DNA from: Semisulcospira habei
Lineage: Eukaryota; Mollusca; Gastropoda; Semisulcospiridae
Length of the DNA stretch: 64,000 bases
NCBI GenBank assembly: GCA_036245525.1
Contig: BTPG01000006.1
Span: 69,923,101-69,987,100, forward strand
Direction of reading: 5' to 3'
Shown here: piece after piece, positions 43,324 to 53,655 of the stretch
How positions within the stretch are numbered: position 1 is the first letter of the stretch
Layout: the number at the start of each line of letters is the position of its first letter
The notes under the pieces: generated by a model
The model's input: only the letters and a program-made list of their open reading frames with translations
What the model was told of the DNA's origin: nothing
Database searches by the model: none
Translations under genes and position numbers: made by a program

Positions 43324-43532
43324 TTAACTGCCTAGAAAAGGTAAACACGATCCAACCGCAAGAAACATAGATCCTCATGAGACCCCGCGTCTGCGGGGGC
43401 TTATGAGTATCTATGTCTCTTGCTGATATTAATTTCTATCCGTGTTTCTTGGGCGTTTGTGGCTCTCGGGCGTTGAATGAAAAAAATATTTCAAAAACTG
43501 AAGTGTTCGTGCAGTGGCAGAGAATGTGTTAA
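43324..43532. mobile_element. TTAA-ended MITE, family A
   Basis: Starts TTAACTGCC and ends cagtggcagagaatgtgttaa. Core palindrome 43358-43423 with a ccccgcgtctgcgggg centre. Interior tttgtggctctcgggcgttg. Confidence 0.75.
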
Positions 43533-43994
43533 CGCGTGAAAAATTAAAGTACTAGTAATAAAGAGCTGTTACAACTCTTCCAGGTTGAGGCCAGAAAACG
43601 GATGTAAATTAAATTACAAGACGTGCACGTTCTAATGAACATCGGCATCGTATGATAACTAATATAAAATAAGCCAACAAGAGACATTAATTTATTGAAT
43701 AGTCTAGGCAAAATGACGGTCTTGCTCGCATAGCATGTCCATTGAAAGTCCTGGTAAATCAAAGTGGCACATCTGCAGTGCGGCTGAACTGATCGGTGTT
43801 CAGGTCGTACTACACAGGCAATAGTTCTATTCTGCCCCCCCCCCCCCCCCCTTCACCCTCCCCTCCCCCCCCCCCCCCCCCGCCATAACCCACCCTTTAG
43901 GGCCGTCCGTTATCAGTCCGGCCGTTAAACCCCGAACTAACCATATACTGGGCCCTCCTCAGGGCCTAATGTTGAACACATGTACTTGACAAAA
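43533..43994. other. No gene recognised; C-rich runs
   Basis: Two long C runs at about 43837-43880, separated by ttcaccctcccct. On the - strand this gives G runs compatible with a quadruplex. No coding support. Confidence 0.4.
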
Positions 43995-44129
43995 TATGCT
44001 GACGAGCAAAAGAAATGCGCCATTTTCGGAACCATCGGAAACACTAAAGTGACTTTCGGTCGTCGAATGAACACTAAAGTGCTTCCCAATGGTTCCCAAA
44101 ATGTCGTATTTATTTTGCTCGTCACTGTA
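43995..44129. repeat. Fold-back element, family E (copy 1, with extra loop)
   Basis: tatgctgacgagcaaaagaa and ttattttgctcgtcactgta form the ends. ggaaccatcggaaacac and cttcccaatggttcc lie inside, with an additional gtgactttcggtcgtcgaat segment in the loop. Confidence 0.65.
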
Positions 44130-44329
44130 GCGGAACAATGCTCACACGATGCGGAAGCTTGTGATGATTTTTGTCCCTCGCAGACTGATTGTTCCTTTGT
44201 TCGCTGCATATTATTCACTAATTACTGTCTAGCTTGTGCACTTGTGCACACACAAACCTTTTTCATCCAGTTTGCGAGTTGTGCACTCTGTTGGACTCTA
44301 CTGCACTTTTAAGATTTGATGGTGTTTCC

Positions 44330-44437
44330 CCCGATAGCAAAATGTCTTCGAGCCAACGACAGCCGCAGAGGGCCCGCGCATAGATGTGCTACGGGCCCAC
44401 TGCGGCCGTTGTGGTCCCGAGGAACTTTGCTTACTTG
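44330..44437. repeat. Fold-back element, family G (copy 3)
   Basis: cccccgatagcaaaatgtct and cgacagccgcagagggcccg on the left; gggcccactgcggccgttgt and gaggaactttgcttac on the right. The loop holds gcgcatagatgtgc, itself a small hairpin. Confidence 0.65.
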
Positions 44438-44541
44438 GCGCTTGCTCACTGCACTCAGCTTCCAGTGTGGTTTGCTGACTAAGTGCGCTTAACCAATTAT
44501 TGCACTCATTTGAAGAACGGCTGATGCCAATCACGTGGCCA

Positions 44542-44606
44542 GCAAGAGGCACATATTCTCATGAGCCTCTGCGAAGCAGGGGCCCATGAGAATCTATGCC
44601 TCTTGC
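44542..44606. repeat. Family A palindrome
   Basis: gcaagaggcacatattctca to tgagaatctatgcctcttgc with a short gcctctgcgaagcagggg-type centre. Confidence 0.75.
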
Positions 44607-45103
44607 ACATTGGAAGAATGTGCCGACAGCATAGTTCCATTATAGCTCTTTTCCGATCACAAATATCAGCCGCTCTCAAGTGGGCATGCATGTAGAATGT
44701 TCGGTTTGTTGTTAACGACTTAACTCTAGGAACCAGAATCGCTGGGTTTTGTTAAATTTACAGTCGCAGGACGAATGCAAAGCGCATACACTTGGAAAAG
44801 AAAGTGGGTAAATATAAATTAAGATCTACCCTGTGAAGATCGAAGAGGAACACTCTCCGAGGAATGCAGTCCACATTTTCTTCCTGGGACTATCCAGTTG
44901 TTCCAAACAATATCTGCTTTTGTGTTCGTTTTCGTTTGATATTTTGGGCAGTTGTACTCAAGCTGCCGAAAGTGACATCCCATAAAAGTGCACTGACGAC
45001 TCGAAATGAGACTGAAACGACCACTTCAGTCAAGGAAACCGAAACAAGAATAATGGTGGGCTGGTTTGCGATTTGGGACTTTAATACGACAAAACGTCAA
45101 ATA
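44607..45103. other. No gene recognised
   Basis: Ordinary sequence with short unsupported frames. Confidence 0.3.
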
Positions 45104-45318
45104 TTAACCCCTTCACTGCCGAGAAAAAGTGGTCACGATCCAAATGCAAGAGGCATAGATCCTCATGAGCCCCCGCGACAGCGGGGTCTCATGAGGATCT
45201 ATGCCCCTTGCATAGACCGATTTGTATCCATGTTTGTTGGACGGGTTTGGGTTTTGGTCGTTGAATAAACAAAGATTTCAGAAGCAGAAATGTACTACAG
45301 TGGCAGGGAAAGGGTTAG
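45104..45318. mobile_element. TTAA-type MITE, family A, good full-length copy
   Basis: Starts TTAACCCCTTCACTGCCGAG and ends cagtggcagggaaagggtta. Core palindrome 45146-45211. The right interior gggttttggtcgttgaataa is the family signature. About 215 bp in length. Confidence 0.85.
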
Positions 45319-45741
45319 GGTGTTGGATCTCTCCGTTTTCTAGAGACCCAATGCTGGAGCCTCTGAACAAATACTAAATTGTCACGCACTGTGACGCACA
45401 GATTGCCCTCTGGAGCCCAAAAATTACCAGGCCTAAATTATCTTTCACTATGATGGGGCAGAGATTGCCATTGATATCCGATAATACCAGACGTAAATTA
45501 CCCTCAACTCTGAGACGAAGATTGCCACTGAAACCTGAAATTACCAGACCTATCAGCCGGTCTGAGAAAGTATAGTTGTTTGATCTAGAGTCCTTGTAGA
45601 TTGATGAGACAAACAATTTGCTTGATAAAGCACACTGCAGTGACAAACACCATCTTGATGAAACGCTGATGCATGCGCATCAGCGCTCGAATCCCACGTA
45701 ATCGATATCTCCGTCTCGCTGGCCAATGCTGGCCAAAGCTG
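45319..45741. other. No gene recognised
   Basis: Contains diverged near-repeats of the form gagattgcc...aaattaccag (near 45401, 45460 and 45517; period about 55-60 bp) and a small gctgatgcatgcgcatcagc palindrome near 45666. No coding support. Confidence 0.35.
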
Positions 45742-45842
45742 AACTCATTTAAGGCGCCGAGCATCAACAGCTGCGGAAGTGTCGTATGGCGTTGCCATAC
45801 GACACTTTTGCAGCTATTGATGCTGGACGCCTTGAATGGCTT
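45742..45842. repeat. Fold-back element, family H
   Basis: Ends gaactcatttaaggcg and cgccttgaatggc; arms gcatcaacagctgcggaagt and cttttgcagctattgatgc; centre gtcgtatggcgttgccatac. The CTCATT...TTAA-like left end recalls families A, C and F. Confidence 0.65.
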
Positions 45843-46002
45843 ATATTTACGTGTTTCCTGCGTCTAAGCCCTAAGTTCTAAAATCACAGGACAGCACACA
45901 TTTCCATTTGCGAACTTCAATTATTAGTAAAGCAGCCGAAATAGTAAGAATCGGTTCATGCGGATCCGAAAATTCTCTCATCTACGGTTCACGTTTCTTA
46001 CA

Positions 46003-46108
46003 TACTGACGCCGGAGCAAAGAAAATGCGACATTTTTTGGAATCATCGTAAACACTAAAGTGTTTCCGATGATTACAAAAATGTCGCATTTCTTTTGCTT
46101 TTCAGTAT
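46003..46108. repeat. Fold-back element, family E (copy 2)
   Basis: tactgacgccggagcaaaga to ttcttttgcttttcagta, with ggaatcatcgtaaacactaa mirrored by agtgtttccgatgatt. Nearly palindromic end to end, bounded by TA. Confidence 0.7.
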
Positions 46109-46319
46109 GGAATTATCAGATAAAGGAAAGTGACAACGCTTTTTTATCGGAGTGTACAAACCACAAATGTTCAATAGATTACCGCGCTCATAACAAAATC
46201 ATCTATAGCAACAACACTCTTACATCCCTTTACACTTTGAAATGATATCAAAGTCCAGACCACAAAGGTGACTGCCAAGAGTGTAAAATGCAGAGAAGAA
46301 CAAAAAATTAATAATAAAA

Positions 46320-46524
46320 AACACGCTTAGAAAGGACATTTACAAGACAATTTATTAATATTTCGTTTGTCTGTCTATTTTGAAAAATATACAAACAAAC
46401 AAGTGTACAATTCAGTAGCTGCTTACATTGTCAGCGAAGAAGCAAAGTGGCAACTGAAAGTCGTTAATATTAATAATTAATATTAATACGTTGTGCTGTA
46501 ACTGTCTTTTCTAAGCGTGTTCGG
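46320..46524. repeat. Penelope-like inverted segment (PLR), copy
   Basis: aacacgcttagaaaggacat with caagacaatttattaatatt on the left; aatattaatacgttgtgctg and tgtcttttctaagcgtgtt on the right. The sequence between holds ttgtctgtctattttg, also part of the 25286-25555 element. Confidence 0.6.
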
Positions 46525-46950
46525 AATGTTCGCTGAACCTGCATCTACCGTCTCTCACTAGCAGGGGCGGAAATCTGCTTGTTCTACAACTATGCAGAAT
46601 GCTACAAAGCAATTGTCCCACACATTCCACTAAAAGTCGGACGATCGATACAGACCCATCCACTACCACATACACACTGACGCTGAAAGAGTCTTACGTG
46701 GGTTCCGACCACTACATCAAAGCATCACTGTATCTAACTGCAGACTAAAAACCCGATGACTGCCTCAGTCTGAGGAGATAACATGGGAACTGAGAGCTAA
46801 CAGCAAGAGGTGCCGATTCTCACGAGCCGCATGGGCTCCTGAGACTGAATCACATGAAGCCTCTTGAGAATAAAGGGGCTGGTCGTAGATTACACTGACG
46901 AGAGCAGGCCAGAAGACACCAAGACCGCATTGCTCTAACCAGACACCAAC
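46525..46950. other. No gene recognised; decayed family A remnant
   Basis: gcaagaggtgccgattctca at 46802 and aagcctcttgag near 46857 are a decayed family A pair. Nothing else is identifiable. Confidence 0.4.
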
Positions 46951-47016
46951 CCGAATAGCAAAATGTCTCCGGGCCCACCGCTGCCGTCGTGGCCCTGAGG
47001 ACATTTTGCTTACTGG
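46951..47016. repeat. Fold-back element, family G (copy 4)
   Basis: cgaatagcaaaatgtctccg with ggcccaccgctgccgtcgtg on the left and gaggacattttgcttactgg on the right. Confidence 0.7.
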
Positions 47017-47183
47017 GACGACGGCCTAGCTCTATACAACATGTCCGTTAAAACGGCCTAGTGAATCAAAGTGGCACGGATGCTGTGTGCCTGAACTGAT
47101 CCGTGTTCAGGTCGTACTCTATAGGCCATAGCTGTGCCTGTGTCTGTTATAGTCATTCATTATCACTCCTGTGCCGTGGACGC

Positions 47184-47354
47184 TTAATCCCTTCCCTGCC
47201 GCTGTACGTACATTTTTTTTTTTTCTCTGAAATCTGTGTTCACTCAACAATCAAAAGCCAAAACCGTCCAAAAAACATGGATACAAATTGGTCTCAGCCT
47301 ATGTCTCTTGCAGTTGGATTGTGTTTACTTTCATCTCGGCAGTGAAGGGGTTAA
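47184..47354. mobile_element. TTAA-ended family A MITE lacking its hairpin
   Basis: Starts TTAATCCCTTCCCTGCCGC and ends cggcagtgaaggggttaa. It keeps caaaagccaaaaccgtcc and one arm (cctatgtctcttgcagttgg), but the left arm and GC centre are gone. A deletion derivative of about 171 bp. Confidence 0.75.
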
Positions 47355-47504
47355 ACCAGAACGAACCAACCAGCCAATTTTACGCGAGAGCAATAATGTG
47401 TGCATTTACGCGAGTGCTGAACAAAGGCAGTGTCATTAGGACATGCACAGACTCGTGTATACTGTGGAACGCGCATCAACATTAGACAGACGTGAGTTAC
47501 TGCA

Positions 47505-47728
47505 GCGGGTGATGGATCAGTCATGATAGTTCTAATGTCGTGCTGGATTGACCAAACTAGCTGAAATCGTGTCTGATATCATTGTCTTCCGAACTCGAAA
47601 ACAGCGGCTTAATCGCAGTCATAAAGTTATCCTGAAACGACCACGATAGTTCCAGGGTAGTGCCTGATTAGCTTGGCGCCTTGAATGGCGCCAAGCTAAT
47701 CAGGCACTACCCTGGAACTGTCTCCTGC
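47505..47728. mobile_element. Fold-back MITE, family C (one good hairpin, one decayed arm)
   Basis: A good hairpin at 47637-47728: gttccagggtagtgcctgat tagcttggcgcc, mirrored by ggcgccaagctaatcaggca. A second decayed family C arm sits at 47505-47550 (gatggatcagtcatgatagt). Confidence 0.65.
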
Positions 47729-48011
47729 TATGAACGCGTTATCTATCTTCATGAAATTCTGCACACCAGGCTTGAAAATGCTAATCTTCGCGATTTTCAT
47801 TCAACCAAATAGAAGGCATTCTGGACATATCAAAACACTTGGCAATGGCTAAACACAATATGGAGTCCAAATAGAGCGGACACACTTGCCGCTCTCAGGC
47901 AGTATTCACACAAAGTCTAAGCCTTGGCAAATATCAGATATGGTGAGAAACCTGTACAACCACTTCCACTTCCAGCAGCATAGCAGAGAATGGGCACCAC
48001 ACAAAATCGAT

Positions 48012-48400
48012 CGAGTATGTAGCAGAGGCGAGGTGTGGAGAAAGGCAGCGGACGTCCAGCAGACTTGAAAGGACAGGAGAGATCCATAATGAACCAGACC
48101 AATATTGGCTTGATATCGAAAGGAACTCCAGAAAGACTGCCGAGTACTGGGACCGAGCGCGTGTGGGCCTTTCAGAGTTCATATATGCCAAACAAACTAA
48201 ACTAAAAGAAAGTATTTCCAGGAACAGAGGCACCGCACAGGCGATCGCCTCCAGAGCAGAGGTGTGGAGAAAGGCAGCAGGCGCCGGGCAGACTTGAAAG
48301 GACACGAGAGATCCACAGTCAACCAGACCAGTATTGGTACAGCCTCAAAGGGAACTCTAGGAAGACTTCTGATGGGCGGGGTGGAGCGCGTATGGGTTTT
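48012..48400. repeat. Tandem duplication, offset 229 bp
   Basis: ggtgtggagaaaggcagc occurs at 48032 and 48261. Both are followed by gcagacttgaaaggaca, gagagatccata/gagagatccaca, aaccagaccaatattgg-type and gagcgcgtgtggg-type sequence. Divergence is clear, so the duplication is old. Frames over it are short, with no recognised domain. Confidence 0.65.
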
Positions 48401-48561
48401 TTCGAGCGTTGTGTACTCGTCCTTTCAAAGTGTGTTTCTCTGTGTACTGTTGGTAATTCATTTGTTTATATGAGACTCTAGGCAGCTATAATAGACATAT
48501 TGTATTCACTGCTGGGTGCGGTCGCAGATTGTGTTGTGCGCGTATCTGAATTATTTTGTTG

Positions 48562-48733
48562 ACTTAAAGCCAAAGGACCGTCTGCTCTCCAAAGAACATG
48601 GAAACAAATGGTGTCAGCAAGAGGCATAGATCCTCATGAGCCCCCGCAACTGCGGGGGCTCATGAGGATCTATGCCTCTTGCAGATGTATCCCGTTTTGT
48701 TGGTTGTTTATTCAGCAGTGAATGTGTTCAAAT
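48562..48733. mobile_element. Family A MITE
   Basis: Core palindrome 48617-48682 is essentially perfect: gcaagaggcatagatcctca, cccccgcaactgcggggg centre, and its exact mirror. The outer ends ttaaagccaaaggacc and cagtgaatgtg are weak versions of the family terminus. Confidence 0.8.
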
Positions 48734-49090
48734 ATTAAAGAAGATTTAAGAATAAATGAACGCGTGCTGGAAGGCTCCGAGTTCGGTATATATGCGAAAA
48801 AATATCGTTCTACAATGCTTTCTTGCGTAATAAGACAGACACACAATCTGTGTTTCTTGCGACACTGACCTGAGGTATCACTCTAGTTAGGTGACCCTTT
48901 GCATCACTGAAAAGAACCCACTTCAGACGACTCGTCAGCATAAACAAATTCTGGGGACACGTTTGCACTCTACAACCTTGCATCCTTTAAGGCTGATTTG
49001 TTTGTTTGTTTTTTGTTGTTGTTTTTTTGTGGGTTTTTTTTTTTTTTTTTTTTTTTTTGCTTATTGTCCTATGAATTCTACATAACAGAT
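48734..49090. other. No gene recognised; T run
   Basis: Includes gtttgtttgttttttgttgt and a T run at about 49037-49059. No coding support. Confidence 0.35.
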
Positions 49091-49234
49091 TAGGAGATCT
49101 AGATCAACCATTTTAGTTCAAGGGTGGTGCCAGAATAGCTTGGCGCCACAGGCGCCAAGCAATGCTGGCACCACCCTTGAATTACCATAGTCAAATTAAT
49201 TTGAAGCAGTAGCAGGGTGAAAAGAAAGAGTTAA
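49091..49234. mobile_element. Fold-back MITE, family C
   Basis: gttcaagggtggtgccagaa tagcttggcgcc, mirrored by ggcgccaagcaatgctggca and ccacccttgaattac. The right side ends aaaagaaagagttaa at a TTAA; the left end is decayed. Confidence 0.7.
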
Positions 49235-49497
49235 CAATCTTACTTCCTCGTCAAGCAAAAACTCGGGACTCCGCACGCATATGCCTTCTAGCCCTCTAAC
49301 GAAATACCAAATGTTGTTGTCCTGGCTAATCATGAAACGTCTGCGGCGTAGAACGATTCCCAGAGCCGGGAGAGTGTTCCTCCCCCTAACCCCCCCACCC
49401 ACCCCACCCCACCCCTCCCACCCCTCTTCCCCCGCGCGAAAAAAAAAACCCAAAAAACAAGAGACAAAAAATAAACGACGAGGGGGAGAGATAAACA
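49235..49497. other. No gene recognised; C/A-rich patch
   Basis: A run of C-rich sequence at 49385-49435 followed by an A run. Open frames on both strands are composition artefacts. Confidence 0.35.
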
Positions 49498-49575
49498 CGT
49501 ACCGTTTGCGAGAGTACTCCCCAGACAGACCCACTCGGGGAGTTCGCCGCAAGTACACTTTAATTCAAATGAGAT
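49498..49575. repeat. Dispersed repeat (agtactccccaga motif), copy 2
   Basis: gcgagagtactccccagaca, gacccactcgggg, agttcgccgcaagta and ctttaattcaaa match 21440-21530 in order, without that copy's homopolymer expansion. Confidence 0.6.
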
Positions 49576-49693
49576 GTTTTGCTGGAGTAAGCGTCTCATT
49601 TGAACAGAAGTGTACAAGTACGTGTGTACGGTGGGCACATTTATTTGTTAAACCTTTGGCTGTTGGTAACGGATTTTGACGCGATGGTTGCTG

Positions 49694-49835
49694 TTCACAC
49701 ACATACACACAAGCACGCACACACACACACACACGCACACACACGCACACACACATACACGCACAAACACACACACACACACTCACACACGCACACACAC
49801 ATTCACACATATATACGCGCGCACACGCGCATACC
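49694..49835. repeat. (CA)n-rich microsatellite
   Basis: Interrupted CA repeats with CGCA units and a cgcgcgcacacgcgc end. Confidence 0.9.
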
Positions 49836-49973
49836 CTGCACACGCGCAAAAAAAATCTTTTAAAAAAAAATCTGTAGATTATTCCTAGATGTCTTGGTCA
49901 GGTCACTGGAGGGAATTTGTTTTTCAAAGAAGCGGCTTAATTCTGTTACTTTTTCTCCGCATTAGACAAATTC

Positions 49974-50023
49974 AACCCTTTCGAGACCCGTATCCGGATG
50001 CCGTTCGTCTCGAATGAGTTAAC
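49974..50023. repeat. Fold-back element, family F (copy 3, minimal)
   Basis: Only 50 bp: caaccctttcgagacccgta on the left and gttcgtctcgaatgagttaa on the right. It ends in the same GAATGAGTTAA as copy 4 and as family C. Confidence 0.65.
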
Positions 50024-50446
50024 GTTGTTAAGAAAACACTGCAGCGCTTTTGCCTACGGATGGCGACTTTAGCCGCCCCGAGTTTAATTCCGCTCGAAAC
50101 TGTCGGCGGCGAGACCCGCGGAACCAAGGTTCGCTTGCGGTGCGTTTGCAGGGCTATTTTTAGCGCTGAGTGTGTCTTTAAGAAGGCCATTGACTTGGCA
50201 CGCGCACCTTGTCCAGAAATTAACTCTTTACAAAATTACTTAGTGGCAGAGTATGTAATACAGAAAAGTTATTAAGTAGGCCCCCCCAATTTTTTTTTAA
50301 ACGCTCCTCCCCCCTCCCGCTCCCTCCCCCCAACCCACCCCCCCCCCCACCCCCAAATAAAAAAAGGCTCACTACCTCACAACTATGCATGACCCAAATA
50401 TCTGATGTACTCCTATCTGTGTGCTGCTGTGTGAATTTGGACCTAT
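50024..50446. other. No gene recognised; C-rich patch
   Basis: A C/A-rich, homopolymer-prone patch at 50280-50360. No coding support. Confidence 0.35.
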
Positions 50447-50508
50447 GGGTGCTGGTCTGTGATTTTTCACCTTACGGCTTCAAGGTCCAAAATCACAGAC
50501 CAGCACAC
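50447..50508. repeat. Fold-back element, family D (copy 3)
   Basis: gggtgctggtctgtgatttt and caccttacggctt, then aaggtccaaaatcacagacc and agcacac. The central gccgtaagg half is lost on the right. Confidence 0.7.
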
Positions 50509-50835
50509 GTAAATTGTCAACAGAACACTTCATGACTCAGCCAAATTTCACAGCGTCCGAATCGTTGAAAAAAATGTGAAAATGAGAAAAAGTGATGCAA
50601 ATTAACATATTTTCTAAACATCCCTCCCTCCACCTTAAACCCGTACCATGTCCTTCCCCCCCCCCCCTACACTCCCCGCCCCCACGCACCCCTCCCCTCC
50701 CAACCTCTCCATTAAATGCAAACACTTTCTTATAGTATCGTCCGTTCTAATGTTCCGTAGGGAATTAGGGTACGTTGAACAAAAGGACAACTGTATGTAG
50801 TAAATCTGTTGCCGCTAGGGTTTCATGTGAAAGGA
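50509..50835. other. No gene recognised; C-rich patch
   Basis: C-rich at 50655-50710; otherwise unremarkable. Confidence 0.3.
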
Positions 50836-50942
50836 AAACAGAAAAAAAGGTCACCCGGAAGAAGGATCTTTGATCCGAAACGTCGTGTCCCTTGTATCTA
50901 ATTTAAAGGGTTTTCAACCGCTTTTTTCTGTTTTCCAAAGGA
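50836..50942. repeat. Inverted repeat enclosing a hammerhead-like motif
   Basis: ggaaaacagaaaaaaaggt and accgcttttttctgttttcc bound the segment. Inside, cggaagaaggatctttgatc is followed by cgaaacgtcg: a clean ggatc/gatcc stem with GAAAC on its 3' side, but the CUGAUGA element is degenerate (cggaaga). The GAAACGTC context is familiar from Penelope-like elements. The assignment is inference. Confidence 0.4.
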
Positions 50943-51002
50943 CAACTCTACTCGGATCATTCCTGCCAGAAAATGTCACAAACATAACGCTAGAGATCAA
51001 GA

Positions 51003-51490
51003 AGATTATGTTCTTCATCCGGGAATCCTGATCAAACAAACAAGATGAGGATTTCATCCCAAAGTCTTCCGTATTGTTTGGAGCTCAGATGCGTTTATCT
51101 TTTAGGAACATTCAGGGTTGTTCATATTTGTAGGCTTATTATGCTGATCCATTTCTCTGCTCTCTAAGCCAACCTCAGATCAACACACACGTGGACGTAC
51201 ACAAATAAAGACGTACACACGGCGCTTCCCGCCATTAGTAAGCTCTGTGGGCTCGTGTAGTGACAGGAATCCATCTCCTTCTGATCCACACACACTGGCA
51301 CACAGAAATAATGACGGACACACGGTGATTCCCGCCATTTGTAGCTCTGTGGTCTGGCGTAGCATAGCTATTCTGAAGAAGAAGAAGAATAGCACGAGCA
51401 GCGAAATGTCACTTCAAGCTTCACGTCATGGTACCATTACGACGCCGTGTTCAAAGTGACGACTCGATGTTATACGTCACTTATCGCAGT
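51003..51490. repeat. Composite repeat K, copy 2
   Basis: Shares atttcatcc with aaagtct and gtattgtttggagctca, then gatcaacacacac, ctctgtgggct, gtgacaggaat, attctgaaga, atagcacgagca and acgacgccgtgt, in order, with 25200-25800. It lacks the fold-back insertion, so it marks the empty site. Confidence 0.6.
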
Positions 51491-51924
51491 ACTAACATTT
51501 GACGTATCAGAGAATCAACTTTACAATTTTCTTCCTGATTTTCACGCCTAGGGCTTGCATATCACAATTTTGACCTAATAGTACCCCAGGGCCGAGACAA
51601 ACAGCAGGCTTATGCAAACACTGTTTAGGGTAAAGTCAACCTGCTTTTATACAAATTATTGCAAGACTGAAATTGTCCCTTGAAGTTCTAGTTTTGTCAC
51701 CAATTTTTCCACCCTATGAAGCGAAAGTGAAACTCATAACACGTAAAATATAAAATTACGTAAAAACTAAGACTTACGTTAACACAAATGACGTTTGACA
51801 AATCAGTGACGCGTATGTCCTGCGCCCCTTATAGAACTCACTGACGCATTGGCAGATCTGCGAGGTTTTTGCAATAGGAGATAATTCAACATCAGAATCA
51901 GGTCAAAGACAAAAGGTAGAGAGA
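51491..51924. other. No gene recognised
   Basis: A/T-rich spacer with short unsupported frames. Confidence 0.3.
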
Positions 51925-52090
51925 GACCCTTGACAGCGAGGACAGCTCTCATATAGAAGGGACTTTGTGGGTTATGGTTCATCCCATCTTGTGAATACGG
52001 TAGACAACAAGAGACATGATTAGAACGGCCAGCTACAAGACAGTTGCTTTGTACTTGACGCTTCTTATCGTGTTTCTTTCTCTGCTGGGA
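51925..52090 (-). repeat. Inverted copy of the K left end plus a PLR remnant
   Basis: On the - strand 51925-52000 matches the K left end (gatgggatgaaccataaccc, cttctatatgagagctgtcc). Next to it, 52025-52090 holds agctacaagacag and cttatcgtgtttctttctct from the PLR arm. Confidence 0.5.
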
Positions 52091-52168
52091 AATTCGTCTT
52101 GCAGAAAAATTGTATGACATTGCGAGCCGTTGTTCCCTCTTACAGTAAAACAGCTCATTCATCTAATA

Positions 52169-52259
52169 TACTGACGAGCAAGAGAAATGCGACCTTTCTG
52201 GAATCATCGGAAACACTCTCCGATGATTCCAAAAATGTCGCATTTCTTATGCTCGTCAT
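52169..52259. repeat. Fold-back element, family E (copy 3)
   Basis: tactgacgagcaagagaaat to ttatgctcgtca, with ggaatcatcggaaacactct and ccgatgattcc forming a continuous hairpin. The left flank ends in ta. Confidence 0.75.
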
Positions 52260-52464
52260 GAAGTGAAAGTGACAGACACAACCGACAACATTCACCCTTG
52301 CATGGAAATAGCCGACCCATTTTTTAAGAAAAAAAAATGATAATAAAAAAATAATAATAATAATATAAAAAGAAAATCAATGCATCCATAGAATACAAAT
52401 ACAGTGCGTACTTCTTCAGCTTGGACGTAATGGGTTCTCGTGACGTACAAACCTACTTTGGTCA
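52260..52464. other. No gene recognised
   Basis: A/T-rich with an aataataataat run; nothing coding. Confidence 0.3.
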
Positions 52465-52678
52465 TTAACCCGTTCATTGCCAGATGACGCAGAATGTGTT
52501 TCGACATCTGCGTTGACTAAACACCAAAACGGGCTAGCTGTCCAAGGAACATGGGTTCAAAATGATCTCAGCAAGAGGCATAGATCCTCGTGAGCCCCCG
52601 CAACTGCGGGGGCCCATGAGGATCTATACCTCTTGCAGCTGGGTGGTATTCAGATTTTTTCGGCACTGAACAGGTTAA
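52465..52678. mobile_element. TTAA-ended MITE, family A, reference copy
   Basis: Both ends are intact: TTAACCCGTTCATTGCCAG on the left and cggcactgaacaggttaa on the right, a terminal inverted repeat of about 18-20 bp bounded by TTAA. Core palindrome 52571-52636 with cccccgcaactgcggggg at its centre. Total 214 bp. Confidence 0.88.
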
Positions 52679-52732
52679 CTGACAGCCTCTTGAGGTGGGA
52701 GACAGTGTTGTCGGTATAGGTTTTAACTCATT

Positions 52733-52935
52733 CAGCCGGACGCAAGTATTTCCCAAATTTTGGAGGCGTCATCTAACAGCTATGCACCTGTTGCAGGAGA
52801 TGGATCGACCATGATAATTCAAGGGTAGTGCCAGATTAGCTTGGCGCCGACAGGCGCCAAGCAAATCTGGCACTGCTCTTGAATTATTATGGTCGACCCA
52901 TCTCCTGCTGTAGTGCGTCAGGGATGAATGGGTTA
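52733..52935. mobile_element. TTAA-ended MITE, family C, reference copy
   Basis: Starts TTAACTCATTCAGCCGGACG and ends gcgtcagggatgaatgggtt followed by aa, giving terminal inverted repeats bounded by TTAA. Core palindrome 52793-52909. It lies 54 bp after a family A copy. Confidence 0.88.
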
Positions 52936-53127
52936 AGGTTGCATGTAAGCAAGCGCTTGGAAGTAACTTCATCTTGTCTCTCGCGTAAAATTACTGGAAC
53001 ATTGTCCACTCGAAGTTCCAGGAAGAAGTAAGACGTAGATAGAAACAAAATCGCCGGCAAGAGAGAAAACCCAAAGTTCGTCGACGAGGAGAATTACTGC
53101 CTTGATAAACATAACAGGATTTCAACT

Positions 53128-53193
53128 GCAAGAGGCAGAGATCCTCATGAGCCCCCGCAACTGCCGGGGCTCATGAGGATCTATCCCTCTTGC
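53128..53193. repeat. Family A palindrome
   Basis: gcaagaggcagagatcctca to gaggatctatccctcttgc around cccccgcaactgccgggg. Confidence 0.75.
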
Positions 53194-53624
53194 TGACAAC
53201 TTTGTGTATCGGTTCATGTACCTTTGAGGACTGAGGCGTTTCGGCGTTGCAGCAAACGAGTTTAGACGCGGAATTGACGGCCACTGACATTGAAGAAGTT
53301 AAGGCTCGCACATGTTATATGAAGCAGGCTCATCGTGGATCTCTCGAAAATTATTGGAAAACTGTCCACTCCAAGTTGGTTCGCTGGGAGTCGCAATTGC
53401 TCCCTGAATCTTGCAATTTGCCCTCCAAATAAACCTCTTGTGCACAGGTTTCGAATACTTCACTTGGAGACCGATCGAGGTAAAAGCTTCTGTCAATATA
53501 AACTAACAGTTCTTGTCTCCGACCCTGTTTTTCCTAAAGCAGAGCCTAAACTGTTTAAATTTTTTTTTCAAGAATGACTCCACCACCCTCCTCATCCCTC
53601 CCGCCCCCAATAAATAAATAAATA

Positions 53625-53655
<31 letters not shown>

